From NCBI GenBank assembly GCA_036346255.1, contig CM070635.1:46837715-46901714 (forward strand): a stretch of 64,000 nucleotides of DNA. The letters run 5' to 3'. Below the pieces are notes generated by a model. The model made no database searches. It was not told the DNA's origin and worked only from the letters and a program-made list of their open reading frames with translations. Position 1 is the stretch's first letter. Each line of letters opens with the position of its first letter. Below are positions 11,589 through 24,700 of the stretch, in pieces. The stretch comes from Ampelocalamus luodianensis (Eukaryota > Streptophyta > Magnoliopsida > Poales > Poaceae). The position numbers and the translations under genes were made by a program.

Positions 11589-12528
11589 CATGGTTATTAT
11601 GGTGTCACCTAAGCGTCACTTAAGCGATGCTTAGGCGGTAAGGCGCTCTAGTGAGCTAAGGTGTCGCCCCGCCTTGCCGCGCATGCCTATGGCGTCGCCT
11701 TAGGACGGAGGCGTTGCTATAGCGGTGTAGGGCGTCGGGAAGGCTTGAGGCGACGCAGGCTGAGGAGGAGCGTGAAGCAGCGCTGGCCGCTGGCCTTGTT
11801 CACGACTAAACCAGGCCTACCTCCATCCCTTGCAGCCCCAGAAACTCAACCAAAGAGAGAAGGGGGAAGAGGATACGGCGAAGACTCACCCTAGAACCCT
11901 AGGCGCGGCGCCTCCATCCCTTGCAGCTCCGGCCTCCGGCTACGGCGGATCTGCTTCGCGCGCCGCCTCCTCCCTGGATCCCCTTCGTGCGCCTCCATCC
12001 CTTGCGCCTCGGCCTCTGACTATGGTGAATCTGCTTAGTAAGCCGCCTCCTCCCCGGAGCCCCTCCGTGCGCCGCCACCTACACGTCGCGCGTCGCCTCC
12101 TCCCTGACTCCCGGATTGTTGTGCTGATGGGAGGGTGATGAGGAGGCGGCAGGATGGGAGAGGTGAGAGCGTGAGAGAGGGTTGAGCGAGAGCGAGGCGT
12201 AGGGAGCGAGAGGGGAATGGATAAGCGCAGCGCCGTAGCGGCTTCGGTCGAGTGAGTCACTCGGTCAGTGTTGTGGTCGAGTGAGTCACTCGGTGTTGGG
12301 CCGCTGGGCTCGGTTGGGCTGGATGGTCTAGGTTTCTCTTTTCAATTTTTTCTCTCTCTCTTTTCATTTTTTCTCTTTTCTTCTTCTTGCCATGCTCTGT
12401 TCGACCGCCGCCGACTGCACAGACCACCGCCTTAGGATGTGTAAGGCGTCGCCTCGTCTCGCACCTTATCGCTTAAAATGTGTGAGGGGGTGGGTTGCCT
12501 CGCCACGCCTTACCGCTTTAATAACCAT
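11589..12528. mobile_element. Mutator-like non-autonomous element with 9-bp target duplication
   Basis: The element is flanked by the perfect 9-bp direct repeat GCTCTTGCT (11580-11588 and 12529-12537). Its ends are inverted: left CATGGTTATTA, right TAATAACCAT. Both subterminal regions carry CGGTAAGGCG-type and GGCGTCGCCT-type sequence. A 9-bp duplication is the Mutator superfamily hallmark. The interior (11650-12260) is GC-rich and contains locally repeated blocks (GCGCCTCCATCCCTTGC twice) but no transposase, so it may be a Pack-MULE that captured a host 5' region. I cannot name the source. Confidence 0.65.
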
Positions 12529-12537
12529 GCTCTTGCT

Positions 12538-13106
12538 ACTTCAAGGGACACCTCCTAGCACACCTTGCATTTTGGGCGAGATGGTAAAACACTTCCTATG
12601 ATATTTTGGTAAAACTTGGATGGTCAACGGGTATTTTGATAGTTCATTGGAGCTCTCTAAAGCTGATTTTGGAATATTTTTAATTCTGAAAACACTATTC
12701 ATGGAGGCTCCTACTTTGCTATTTTTGGTTTTAAAATAGATAAGGACTCTTTTGTAAAATGTCCAAAGCATAAGGATCTTTTTGCAAAGTGCCCGAATGC
12801 TGGACCTTTTTGTAAAAACTAATTTCTGAAACCAAAAATATTCCCCCCTATTTTCTTGGAATGTTCTTTCTGCTAAAATTGTGCCTCACTGGTCGGTGTA
12901 CTTCTAACAGTTAGCAGAAATCTAGGGAACATGTTTTTTGAAAATTATTTATACTTATGATTTTTCTCAAACCAAAACATTTTCCTCCTACATAAAACCG
13001 TGTACTCCAAGAGTGCATGACATTTCTCATTGAAAACTATCTTGAAAACTTGATTCCTCTGATGAAGGCTGATGCTATGCAAATGCAACTGCAATTGATG
13101 CATAGA
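12538..13106. other. Intergenic, nothing recognised
   Basis: Moderately AT-rich DNA. A 76-codon minus-strand frame has no recognisable content. Confidence 0.4.
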
Positions 13107-13115
13107 GGATAGAAT

Positions 13116-13362
13116 TAGGGATTAAAATCCCGGCCGGTAACCGCCGGTTACCGGCCGGTAACCGCTTACCGGCGGGGTGGCGGGATCCCAAATCCCGGGC
13201 GGGTTTGCAAATTCAAATTTTGAATTTTGAATTTTGGATGGTTTTTAATTAAATTTGAGTGAATTTCGTCCGAATAAAATCCGGTTTGACCGAATGAACC
13301 GCAATCGGCGATTACGATATCGCCAGGAGCGGAAATATGCCGGGAGTGGTTATGTGAACCCT
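13116..13362. mobile_element. Small element with GGATAGAAT target duplication
   Basis: A 247-bp segment bounded by the 9-bp direct repeat GGATAGAAT (13107-13115 and 13363-13371). It begins TAGGGATTAAAATCCC and ends GTGAACCCT, giving short AGGG/CCCT inverted ends. The first half is a cluster of self-complementary CCGGCCGGTAACCG units. No coding capacity. The duplication length suggests a Mutator-type MITE, though an 8-bp hAT reading is possible. Confidence 0.5.
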
Positions 13363-13371
13363 GGATAGAAT

Positions 13372-14190
13372 AGTCTCTAAAAGTTCAGGGTCTTCCGGAA
13401 CTATAATTAGTCACTTAGTCGAACGAATGCTCAAGTAAACACGTGACAAACGACTACAATGTCATGCAGGAAAATTCCATCGACTTAGTATAATAGGGTT
13501 TTTGCCAGTACCGTGGCTCGATCAACACCGTTCCCTAGCCAACAACGTGGCTAAACCTAGGTGATTTTTTTAACAGCTAGTAGTGTGGCTAAATCTAGTT
13601 GAAAACCAGGGTTGTTACACATTTGTACATGAGCAACAGTCCAACACGACAACACTGGATACTTGGTGGGAAACATGATAGTTCGGTTATCGGTGCCATT
13701 GTAAAAATTAAGATCCCAGCGGGGAACAGACGACGACGGCACAAACGGGTGAACGACGCGGTGGCAACCTAGAATTTGGATCGTGTGGTGGTGGTGCGAC
13801 TCAGCAGGCAGCCTAGGCTTTCTCTCTTGTGGCAATGTCGGCTACGGTTAGGGAATGAGAGAGATGATAGGGAATTAGGTCATTTGGGGGGGTAGGGGCG
13901 CTTGGGCTGGGTAATCCGGTAGAAGTCGGAGTGGAGAGTGGGCCTTGGGCCTTGGAGTTGGAAGGAGACAAGTGGCCAGGACTCATGCGTTATTAGTTCG
14001 GTAATTCGGCCGATTCGGTTTCTCATAGTTGGAAATCGAACCTAATACCGAATAGAGCCAAAAATAAACCGAACCAATCACCAAGAACCTAATAAACCGA
14101 TAATTTCAGTTAATTCGGTTTCAGTGAAAAAATGCCCACACTACTAGCAGCAGCGCACTCATGTGATGCTGTCCGAGAAATATCTTCCCA
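13372..14190. other. Intergenic with ATTCGGTT-type repeat
   Basis: No gene seen. Around 13998-14130 sequences such as GATTCGGTTTCTC and AATTCGGTTTCAG face TAAACCGAACC and TAAACCGATAA, an inverted arrangement typical of a small MITE. Confidence 0.35.
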
Positions 14191-14194
14191 GCAG

Positions 14195-15685
14195 TGCACC
14201 CATGTGTCCAATGTTTAGCTGTTCCCAATGGAAACCGAGCATTCACCGAGTCAAATCGGACAAGATATTACCATTGCAGTTACTGTGTACTCCACTGTTT
14301 ACTGATCTGTGCCATGTCAGTGTCGGTTTTCTAGTATTTGTTTCGTTGTGTCCTTACCCTATCAAGCTGCGTTAGCTTATGCTTGCGCTGCACGGGGCTA
14401 GCCTTCCCACTGGCTACAACTCTCTGTCAGGTCAAGCAAAAATTGATCATTCATACGAAGATGAAGTTAACTCCTGTAGTAGCTGAGGAATCAGACTAAT
14501 CACACTTACCCATGTCTGATTGAAAAATTAGCTTTTACCTCCACCCAAACGAACCGTGCCGAGATGTTTCTCTTCGTCTTCATCCCTTTTGCCTTGTCTG
14601 GCTGACGGTCTTCCGCGGTGATGTTCCCAGGCTCTGTGAGCAGAAAGTAATGGTGAAAAAGATGTAGTACATATCTATCTCTGGAAGATGTACAACCACT
14701 TCATACTGGAAGGTACACCTAAAACATGAGGTAAAGTAGCTACCGTGCTTATGGAAGCACTATGTCTTTATGTGAGTACTAAACAATGGAGTAGCTTCAC
14801 AGATAGATGTCGACACCCTTTGATAGTAAATGGAATGGAAGGTGTGTGATGCATCCGTGCATGCACATAAATATGCACTCTGCCTGTTTGAACATTCAGC
14901 AATGGCAATATGTCACACACATACACACACTAGGAAACCGAAACAAGCTAAAATAAAAGAGAAAGATGCAGTTGCACGTGTTGTAGAAGTATGTAGGCAC
15001 CACACTGATCACAACAACAGTCGAGCCTTTGTCTGAATTTGTCACAAGATGCAGTTATGCCAAATATGTGCTAACAGGTTGTATATAGCTAAGGTTATAA
15101 CAGACTTGGCCCTCATAAAACATCATCTGAGGCCTTCCTAAACTCCAGTCCTCTCCTGAAATGATTTTGTTGCCGAACGAAGAAAGGATTAGGGGTGATT
15201 GGATTTGGGAAATGTGTGCCCAGCCAAAAGAAGAGAAGAGCAAACTATATCGATCAGGGGTTGTTTGGTTCATGGCCCTAATGAATCAAGCTAAAATTTG
15301 GACAAAGCCAAAACTTGTTAAAATGAACGTGCCTTTGGATTGCGGTTAAGCTAAATTTTAGCGTTACCAAAATTTTAGTAAATAATTTTCTCACCATTGG
15401 ATTGCCCACATGTGACATTGGATTTCGTTAGTGTTACTAAATTTTTGTTGGTATTACTAAATATTAGTAGCAAACCAAACGGTAACCAATTTTTATTGAC
15501 ATTATCAAAATTTAACTTGATTTACATCGGTAACCAACCAAACAGATCCTTACTCTCTAGTATTACCGCTTGGATACCTACCCAATGATTTACCCAGGTG
15601 AAAAATGTATCGTCGATTTGACTGGACACTTGCAATGCCGATTCTTGTACGTTTAAGTTCGTGTAGCACCAGTCCTAGTTGAAAT
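14195..15685 (-). pseudogene. Truncated duplicate of the VAN3-binding-like gene
   Basis: This segment aligns in the same orientation with about 23785-26420, the 5' half of the VAN3-binding-like gene on the far side of CCT5. Shared landmarks in order are the exon 4 start region (CCAATGTT.AGCTG), GCTTATGCTTGCGCTGC, CTTCCCACTGGCTA, exon 3 (GAGATGTTTCTCTTCGTCTTC), AACAAGCTA..GAGAAAGATGCAG, exon 1 (CTCTCCTGAAATG), and ATTTGAC.GGACA..TG further on. Most of exon 2, with the MEFLSRTW motif, is missing. DNA corresponding to about 25040-26205 is deleted at the CTGAAATG junction near 15160, and a Tourist-like MITE has inserted. No intact frame remains. Confidence 0.7.
15257..15548. mobile_element. Tourist-like MITE
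   Basis: Inverted ends GGGGTTGTTTGGTT (left) and CCAACCAAACAGATCC (right) bound about 290 bp of AT-rich non-coding DNA rich in ATTACTAAATTT-like units. This fits Tourist (PIF/Harbinger) MITEs. It lies inside the duplicated pseudogene segment and is absent from the parent locus, so it inserted after the duplication. Confidence 0.55.
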
Positions 15686-16187
15686 CAGTAGGAAACTCTC
15701 TAAAGTAAGAAATTAGAAGGAAACACGCGGTAGCCGAGAGCTCGACGTGGAAGCCGCCGCCGTGTTGGTATACGCCGGCGCGACATGCCGTGCTACGGCG
15801 GTGCCGGTGCGGCCTAGGAGAGCCAGCGCGATCGCCGGTGGTTTATTCACAGGCCAAGGCGGAACTGGTGAATGCGTGCGCGACCTAACCATATGGCGCG
15901 CCGCCGCCGATTGGGGAGCCGACTCGCCGGCGGTGGGAGGCGGGTGTTAGCGGAGGCCTTGCGGGAGGTAATGGTCTGCGTGTCCGACGCTAACCCACTG
16001 CGGCCCATCTATCCAGCCCGGCCCATTAGTTGGTGAAAGTATTTTCTTCTTTTGGAGGGTCGTCAAAGGGTTTTGGCCTCCGGAAACCGCCACAACGCTC
16101 ACTCCCCCGGCGCCGCCTCCTCCCCGACCCTTCTAGAACCTTCCGAGCAGAGCGCGCTGCTGCGCGTAGTAGGCGGCGGCGGCGGCC
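15686..16187. other. CCT5 upstream region
   Basis: GC-rich DNA leading to the CCT5 start codon, with no supported gene. The last 150 bases, rich in CCGCC and ending GGCGGCGGCGGCC before the ATG, are probably 5' UTR and core promoter. No clear TATA box was seen. Confidence 0.4.
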
Positions 16188-16409
16188 ATGGCGCTGGCCT
16201 TCGACGAGTTCGGACGGCCGTTCATCATCCTCAAGGAGCAGGATAAGAAGTCGCGCCTGCGGGGGCTTGATGCGCAGAAGGCCAACATCGCCGCCGGCAA
16301 GGCCGTCGCGCGCATCCTCCGCACCTCCCTCGGCCCCAAGGGCATGGACAAGATGCTCCAGTCCCCCGACGGCGACGTCACCATCAGTAACCACCCGCCA
16401 ACTCCCACC

Positions 16410-16445
<36 letters not shown>

Positions 16446-19400
16446 CTTCCTGGTGTAGCTTACTTCGTGGGTGGGCTGCTTCCATGGGATCTGGCCCGTG
16501 CATCGCTTGCTCTCAGGATTAGGGTTTTTGGGCGAGCAGCATGTAGGGTCTGTCTTGAGATCTATGTCTGTGGGGTTGTTGCATCTATTGGAAAGGGCTT
16601 TGATTTGATTGCCTAGGGAAGGGAGGGATGCATTTTTCTAGCTAGTGCACTGACATCTTAGAATAGTCTGTGTGAGGTGGAAATTTTAGCTGCCATTTCC
16701 GCAGTGCAGTTATTGCAGTGAACTAGTGATTTCCAGTGAAGCGAACCAACCATTTACTGCTGCAATGGTGAGGCCAGCTGCCCCTGGAGTTTAGCGTTGG
16801 TGAAATGGATCGCTGTGAATATGCCGTATGGATACGGGGATCTGGACTCCGGGTTTATGATTTAATAGTTGATTTTGCGGTTACGTGTGTAAATTATGTA
16901 GATTGTTTCTTCTTGATTCCTCTATTGTTTCGTTTACTGAATGAATACATTACCTTATGAATTGCCAGCAAATGATGGGGCAACGATCCTGGAGCAAATG
17001 GATGTTGACAACCAGATTGCGAAGCTGATGGTGGAGCTGTCCCGCAGTCAAGACTATGACATTGGGGATGGTACCACCGGGGTGGTCGTCATGGCTGGGT
17101 CGCTCCTAGAACAAGCTGAGAAACTGCTAGAGCATGGTATTCACCCGATAAGGATTGCCGAAGGTTATGAGATGGCCTCAAGGATAGCTTTTGATCACCT
17201 TGAACACATCTCCCAAAAGTTCAAGTTCAGTGCTACAAATATAGAGCCCTTGGTGCAGACTTGCATGACAACTCTGTCCTCAAAGATGTAAGTCACAATA
17301 TATTCTTTTTAACTTATGAACTTTTTGATACAAGCCCTGTATTAGTCAGTTCTGTGTGTTGGTTAGAACTGGATTTCGTATCTATCATGAATAGGCTGTC
17401 AGAGGAACATAAGGACAATTTTCACTTGTTTTTGTTGCAAACAAGTTCTGATGTCATTTTGGTTCATAATCCTTGGCATTTGGCAGTTTTCTGAAGTTTA
17501 GGTTATGCAATTTATGTGTCTTGCACGGCCTTTTTTTGTTATCTCTTTTGTCAGGTAAGGGTGATTTGCCACGCAACTTTTCAGTGTTGTGTCCCCTTTA
17601 AGCTGAACTGACCTAACATATTAATAGTTGAAGATTCCATTGATTCTCACGTGCTATGATTCCTTGATTCATATGTATAATAACCTTTCAACCTCAAGGT
17701 CTATGTGCCTGGGATGTTGGTCTCTTATTTTGCTTCCCATAAGCTCATTTTGGGTTCTAATGGAAATATTACCTTATCTTCCTTTTACAATAATATTAAT
17801 TCTAAAATTCCACATCTAGCATGGAACTTATTTGCAGACAATGTTTTGATTTACCAGGAAATATACTTGTTACAGCCTTAAAAGTATTTCTTTTATGGGT
17901 AGATTCTATGTAGTTTTTTTAATCGCTTGTCTGATTGGATCCATTTTTCTTATTCTGCAGTGTTAACCGTTGTAAGCGGATGCTGGCAGAAATTGCTGTC
18001 AAGGCAGTTCTTGCAGTTGCAGATTTGGAAAGGAAAGATGTAAACTTGGATTTGATTAAAGTAGAAGGCAAGGTTGGTGGGAAGCTAGAGGACACTGAGC
18101 TAATATACGGAATTGTTGTTGACAAAGATATGAGCCACCCACAAATGCCGAAGAGAATTGAGGATGCTAAGATTGCCATCCTGACCTGCCCATTTGAGCC
18201 CCCGAAGCCTAAGACAAAGCATAAGGTTGACATTGACACTGTAGAGAAATTCCAGATACTGCGTGAGCAAGAGCAGAAATACTTTGATGAAATGGTTCAG
18301 AAATGCAAGGTAAAAGGCTGCATAACATAAATTATTATTTTTATACTAGGGTAAAGCAGTATTCTTTATGCGTTGGTGGTAGTGTTTCCTCCTACCTATT
18401 TATCATATTGTCCTGGATGCAAGTGATCGTTGCTTTACGATGTTATTGAAATATTGAGTCAATTTTCCTTTGTTTCCCTTGGGCTTCTCGTAATCCTAAG
18501 TGCCACAATAAATGTTGAAAGACTTCCTACATCTATCAATGTACGTGGTATGGGTGTATGAAGTGTATTCACTTTGCTCCATCATTCCGTGTGCTTTTTT
18601 ATTTGCTCAGTAATTAAGTCTATATATATTTCTTTGTAGGATGTTGGTGCAACACTAGTTATTTGCCAATGGGGCTTTGATGATGAAGCCAATCATTTGC
18701 TGATGCATAGAAATCTGCCTGCTGTCAGATGGGTTGGTGGTGTTGAATTGGAATTGATTGCCATAGCTACAGGTCCATATGAATATTTCTCTGTGTGTCT
18801 CTGAATGGCTTGTAAAGGCTAAAGACAGTACCTAACATTTGAAAACTGACTGCAGGGGGGCGAATTGTTCCAAGATTCCAAGAGTTGAATCCTGAAAAGC
18901 TTGGGAAGGTATAACTGTTCTGTATACTTTTTTTTTTCACGGCCATTAGGGATATGCATGCATTGGTGGAGACTGGTGTTTAGTTGTCCAATTTTGGAGC
19001 CCTGAGTATGTGAATTGAAAGTGGTTGAGACGAGAGAGCATATGTGGAGGCCAGGGATTACCTTGATATGATATTTTCTTGTGCATATATACTTGGTAAT
19101 CATTTCTAACAGTAAGTGTATCAAGCAAATTTATTAGTTACACGGACAATATATACTTGTTTATTGGATTTTCTCTGACTTCAACTGGCCGTATGTGGGT
19201 TTGTGAGGGTGACTTGATTGACCATTGGAGTATTGGACAATAAACTGAACATTGAACCCATTTACCCATTCTCTCTATTCTTGGTAGCTTAGTAGGGCCG
19301 GCAGCCCGGCACCTTTTCTCTCTGGTGTAGTCATGTTGTCTTCAGTGCCTCGCAAAGAAAATATGTTGTCTTCAACAGCATGCGATCTCTTCACATTTTT

Positions 19401-21082
19401 GAACTGTAAAATATTCATTGTTTAAATGGTTGGCTATTCATGAAATCATTTTTATTGTATAACTAGTAGCTCACATGTCATGTTTATTTGCATGCTCTGC
19501 TTGAACAGGCTGGATTAGTTAGAGAGAAGTCATTTGGAACAACAAAAGATCGGATGCTTTACATTGAGCAGTGTGCAAATTCCAGAGCTGTAACTATCTT
19601 CATTCGTGGTGGTATGCTCTGATGTATATGTCTCTTACTTCATGTTTGCATTATACATGTCTTCATATCCTTTGTTGGGTCATGCATGTTTTTTTTACTT
19701 TTACCCCAACATAGGTGAATCTGACTTAGAGACACTTCGCACTGCATAAAGTGGAAGTGATTGTGTAAGTGTTGGCAGTATTCAGCTATATGGTGGTTTT
19801 ACCATTTTGCATTGAATTTTCGAATCAAATACCAACTTGCATAATTGTAGATAATAATTGGGCACGTGTAATCCACATTAGATGATACCAATTGTGCGAT
19901 GAAATATTGAAATATATGAGAATACAATATTGTAACTTTCAGAACAAGAAACTAACAGTAACTATTTAGTTGTATGTTGCATTTACTTGTAGAATTGTAG
20001 GATTCTAAGACCTCATACCGCGATTTTAACTACCTAAGCAGCAGCAGCCCCAGCCGCTAGCTAAAAACAATGAAAAGCAGCAAGGAACTATGAACATAAT
20101 AGACGGTCATGTCTAGCGTTGATTTTTGCATATTAATTCATACATCCCATGATAGAGGCTAACTGCTGCTTTCCAGGCAACAAAATGATGATTGAGGAGA
20201 CCAAGCGAAGTCTTCATGATGCTCTTTGTGTGGCAAGGAATCTGATTAGCAATAACTCTATTGTTTATGGTGGTGGCTCAGCTGAGATATCTTGCTCAAT
20301 TGCTGTCGAAGCTGCTGCAGATCGACATCCTGGAGTTGAGCAGGTAATTGTTGAATTTGGACATTAAATTGCAATAAGATGCAATATTTATGTTCTGATT
20401 GTGTTTCTTTGTACTTGTAGTATGCTATCAGGTCATTTGCTGATGCGTTGGATGGAATTCCACTAGCCTTAGCTGAAAACAGTGGTTTGCCACCTATTGA
20501 TACGTTGACTGCAGTAAAATCTCAACAAGTTAAGGTATTGTGTTTCTATATTTCATTTACCTTCATTCTGTTGTTTTATTACAAGTTGTGAGTTGTGGAC
20601 TATATCTCATCTTAGTTGTTGATGCAATGCAACGTCTGGAACCCTGTACTTGTTAGTCAGATCAGCGTGCCTAACTCCTAGTGTGTGTTGGGCTTTAGAT
20701 AAAATTGGCTTCATATGTCACTTGGGCAACCCAATAAGTGCATCTGCTTGTACAGTCCTACAATACACTACTTATGTGGTCAATGCGGTACATTTTATAT
20801 GATGACTTTAAGCTCTTTGTAGTGCTATATAGTATTATTGCTGTTTCATTTCTTCCTTTTGAATCATGTTTTGCATTTGAAGTAACATGAGATTTCTGAC
20901 CACCTTTGCAGGAGAGCAATCCCCATTGTGGCATTGACTGCAATGACGTTGGGACCAATGACATGAAAGAACAGAACGTTTTTGAAACACTGATCGGCAA
21001 GCAGCAGCAAATATTGCTGGCAACGCAGGTGGTGAAGATGATTCTCAAGATTGATGATGTTATCACGCCGGCTGACTATTGA
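16188..21082 (+). CDS. CCT5: T-complex protein 1 subunit epsilon (CCT5)
   Basis: Subunit of the cytosolic eukaryotic chaperonin CCT/TRiC, an ATP-driven double ring that folds actin, tubulin and other proteins. Nine exons: 16188-16386, 16969-17287, 17961-18309, 18640-18772, 18856-18908, 19509-19611, 20177-20343, 20421-20534, 20912-21082. All introns are GT-AG, phases agree, and the exons sum to 1608 bases (535 aa plus stop), the expected family length. Visible motifs are MALAFDEFGRPFIILKEQ at the start, the ATP-site NDGAT (about 68-72) and GDGTTG (about 99-104), LSSKIVNRCKR across the exon 2/3 junction, IEETKRSLHDAL, YGGGSAE, and the C-terminus KIDDVITPADY. Intron 1 contains a (CT)n run next to its donor. 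The gene looks intact and functional. It converges with the VAN3-binding-like gene about 620 bases downstream. Confidence 0.96.
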
Positions 21083-21703
21083 TGGTGCCTTAAAAGAATG
21101 GACAACCATGCTGGATGACAAGCAATCTAGTAGGCAGCATTACTGATGCCTTGATTGAAGTTTGCTCGTGCAATTCTGCCTTGGATTAGTCACTTGTTTT
21201 GTTTGATGAGCTACCTGCCTGTTTTTGTTGTGACACTAGCCGAAACCTCAGTTTTGGCATCGACATCATGTATCGGATGACAACATCACCAATCCCTTCC
21301 ATATTAGTTTAGACGTTTATATGGACAAGCGCCTTTTTGACGTATTTTTCAGATGCTTGATGCTATGGGTTGCAGTAGTGTCGTATTTTTTTTATCAGTG
21401 AGTCGAATGAATGTTTATATTCTGTTTTGCCTGCTCGTACTCTGTTCTTCATTTTTCCGGGTGACCTGAGAATTCGTTTGCCCAGCTTGCTCCAGTTGAG
21501 TCCGGTCATCTGGAGAAAACGGCAAGTCATAAAATTCATCTGTTCTACGCTACATATTCTTTATTTTTACTTGTAGTTTACTCGCATACAAACATGTGCA
21601 GATGTACAGGGTGATGCTACAAGATGGAAAGGGAAGACTAAAACATACTGCACTGATACTCCGTCAAGTAGAACAGTCGACACATATATTTGCCTGGGGC
21701 CAT

Positions 21704-24700
21704 TCAGTATCTTGCGTGCTTGAGCTTTTGATCGGACAGCATGCCCTCGACGGAGGCCTTCCAAACCTTGCAGTGCGTCTGGTCGTCCAACAGCAGCTGC
21801 ACCGTCCCCGCCGACGTGCTCAGCGCCACCGGGAAGAACCCCCGGCCGTCCACCACCGCCTCGCCGCCGCCGCGCAAGACCGCCAAGACCTCATCTGAAT
21901 CATGACAAAACGGCCGACATAAACCGAGCCAGGATCAGTACAGCCAGGTAGAGCCAATTGATTGTAACAGTACTGCATACAGTGGTAGGAATGTGATGGC
22001 CGTGACTGGACCAGATGTCATATAGCAAATATATCCATTACAGCATAATTAGGGTTAGAGACAAGCCTATCTGGGCAAACAGTTCAGGTGGTTTACAGCA
22101 TAATTAGGGTTAGAGACAAGCCTATCTGGGCAAACAGTTCAGGTGGTGCAGTGACCGTACTCCTTGTCGCCAGCAGGAGGGGACAAACAGTGCGCGCAGG
22201 TAAAGCAATCGAATTATAATGTTTTGCGACGAGCACTGTACAGTGTACTATACAAGGACCACGGCAACGAAGAATATACTGCGCTACTTAGTTCTTTTTT
22301 TACTCGTTGTATTAGACATCGGCGTGGTCTTCAATACATCTATTTAACCATTACTTTTATAGTTATATTCTATAAAATAAACTTGAGTATATAATCATGT
22401 CGAAGCATTTTCAATGAAAAATCTACTAATATCATTTTAAACAATGCCACAACTCTAAATGGTCGAAGTTTGAAAATATTGATAACACGAATTCTAAGAC
22501 GGCATCTATTTAAGAACGGAGAGAGTAGTAGTTAGCAAGCTAAGTTTTTTTTCTTCACTCATTTAGCCTTTTTTTTTAAACGAAATAATAAAACTAGCCC
22601 CATGCTTGAAATAACAAAAATGACACTTCTACCGCACTAATTTGCCGTGGGACAGCGGCAGACAGGCGACCTGTCGCGCTCCCAGTCCGCGATAGGACGA
22701 TATACCAGCGCGACAAGTGGCCGACGCACGTTCCTACCACGGACTGGGAACACGCTATATCATCTGCCACAGTCTGAGAGCGGGCATGCGGCTTTCCAAG
22801 ACAAATTAGTACGATAGGAGTGCTATTTTTATTATTTTAGACGTAGAAAACTGGTTTTACTATTTCAAATAAATAACGTGTCATTTCAGGTAAAGACTCG
22901 TAGTTGGCTAATACAATACCGCAAGATGGGAGTAATTCTTACAGTCCTCGTAGGTCGTGAAGGCGCCGCGCAGACACTTCTTCCCCAATCTCAGCGCCAC
23001 CGTGTCGCGCTGCGGGAAGATGGCGACCGTCCTCAGTCTCACCCTTCCTGCATACCACCCAAACAAATCAATCGACAGTCATCATCTCTGCACTCTGCTC
23101 AATGCTAGATCTTAGCACTACTAGTTTTGTAAATTTGCACGCGTAGCAATGCATGTAGTATCGTATCAATGATTTGATCTCTCACCACAAGGCAGGCAAA
23201 CCCTGAGAGTTGCGCCTTTCTGAATGCTAGTGCTGGTGCTCATGGAGCTGTTGCTGCTGATTCCCCTGACGTCTGCCCTCAGCTTCAGTGCCGCCGCTCC
23301 CCTCAAACCTTCGGAGGAAATGCAAAACATCAGTGGATTCTAAAGTATTGGTGTTTCTTTTCCTTGCGTAATTTGTTTTACTTATAATTAGCATGAATAT
23401 TACATGTTGCAGCAGCGGCGTTGAGGGTGAGCAGCTCGCCGGAGGAGCGGCTCTCGAGGCCGGTCTTGACTGCGGACGTGACGCGGGACCTGCTGGCTCC
23501 GGCGTTCTCCGCAGCCTCCGCGCAGACGGTGGCCACCAGCGCGGCGGCGGAGGCGAGCACCGTGCTCATCTTCTTGTCGCCTGCGGCGGCCTCGATGCTC
23601 CTCGTGCCGGCCGGCCTCACCTCGCACGCCGACACGATGCCCGCGATCGCGGCGGCGAGCTGGGCGACCGACACGGCCGCGTGGGCCTGCGCCGTGTTTA
23701 GCCGGAGCTCGTCCTGCCTCCTCCTCCTCCGGCTTCCGGTGACCGGGACGCTGTTCAAGAAATATCCTCGCAGGATTGCCCTCATGTGACCAATGTTCAG
23801 CTGCCGCCATTGGAAACCAAACATCATTCACTGTGTCAAATCCGACAAGATACTGACTGTACTATCACTGCAGTTTACTATGTAGTATACTGTTTACTTG
23901 CTACTCTGTGCCAAGTTCGTGTAATCACATTCCTGATTCCTTGTGTTGTGTCCTTACCCAGATAGGTTGCATTAGCTTATGCTTGCGCTGCGCGGAGCTA
24001 GAGCTAGGCTTCCCACTGGCTATAACTCTCTGTCAGGTAAAGCAAAGAATTGATCATTCGTAGGAACATCAGAAGATGTCTTGCAATAACAAGTTAGCTC
24101 CTGTAGTCACTGACGTACCCATGTCCGGTTGAACAATTGGCTATTGCCTTCCGCGAAACGAACCGTGTCGAGATGTTTCTCTTCGTCTTCGTCTCCTGTC
24201 GTCTCGTCTGCCTGACGTTCTTCCGGTGATGCTCCCAGGCTCTGCGGGCAGATAAGTATTAGTTACAAGTTCGAACGTTCTTTGCACTGAAAAGATGAAC
24301 AGAAGGTACATACTAATATACTGTCCATCTATGTAAGATGTGCAACCACTTCGTACTTAAGACTAAAGAGTACACCTAAAACATGAAGTAGTATGGAATT
24401 GAAGCACTATGTCTTTATGCGAGTTGTAAAATAACGGGGTAACTTCAGAGATAGAAGTCGACACACTTCGTTGGTAAATGGAATGGAAAGTGTGGTTCAT
24501 GCACAGGAACATACGCTGGGAGAGAGTATTTGGAAGATATCCGAGGAGGAGGGGCTCCATGTCCGAGAGAGGAATTCCATTGCCTGTTCAGGAATCACCG
24601 GCATCTCTGCAGGATGGCTGCATTTCGGACGCCGTGATTTCTCTTTGCAACGCATGGTCGCCTTCTGTGCATCTGGATGTGTGCTCTCTGCCTGTTTAAA

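Noticed and set aside
16030..16458. Alternative frames over CCT5 exon 1 and the adjacent CT repeat
   Set aside because: They read through the splice donor at 16387 into intron; the CCT5 frame is the supported one.
23393..23831. Plus-strand and other-frame open frames over exon 4 of the VAN3-binding-like gene
   Set aside because: Only the minus-strand frame matches the DUF828 family and joins neighbouring exons in phase.
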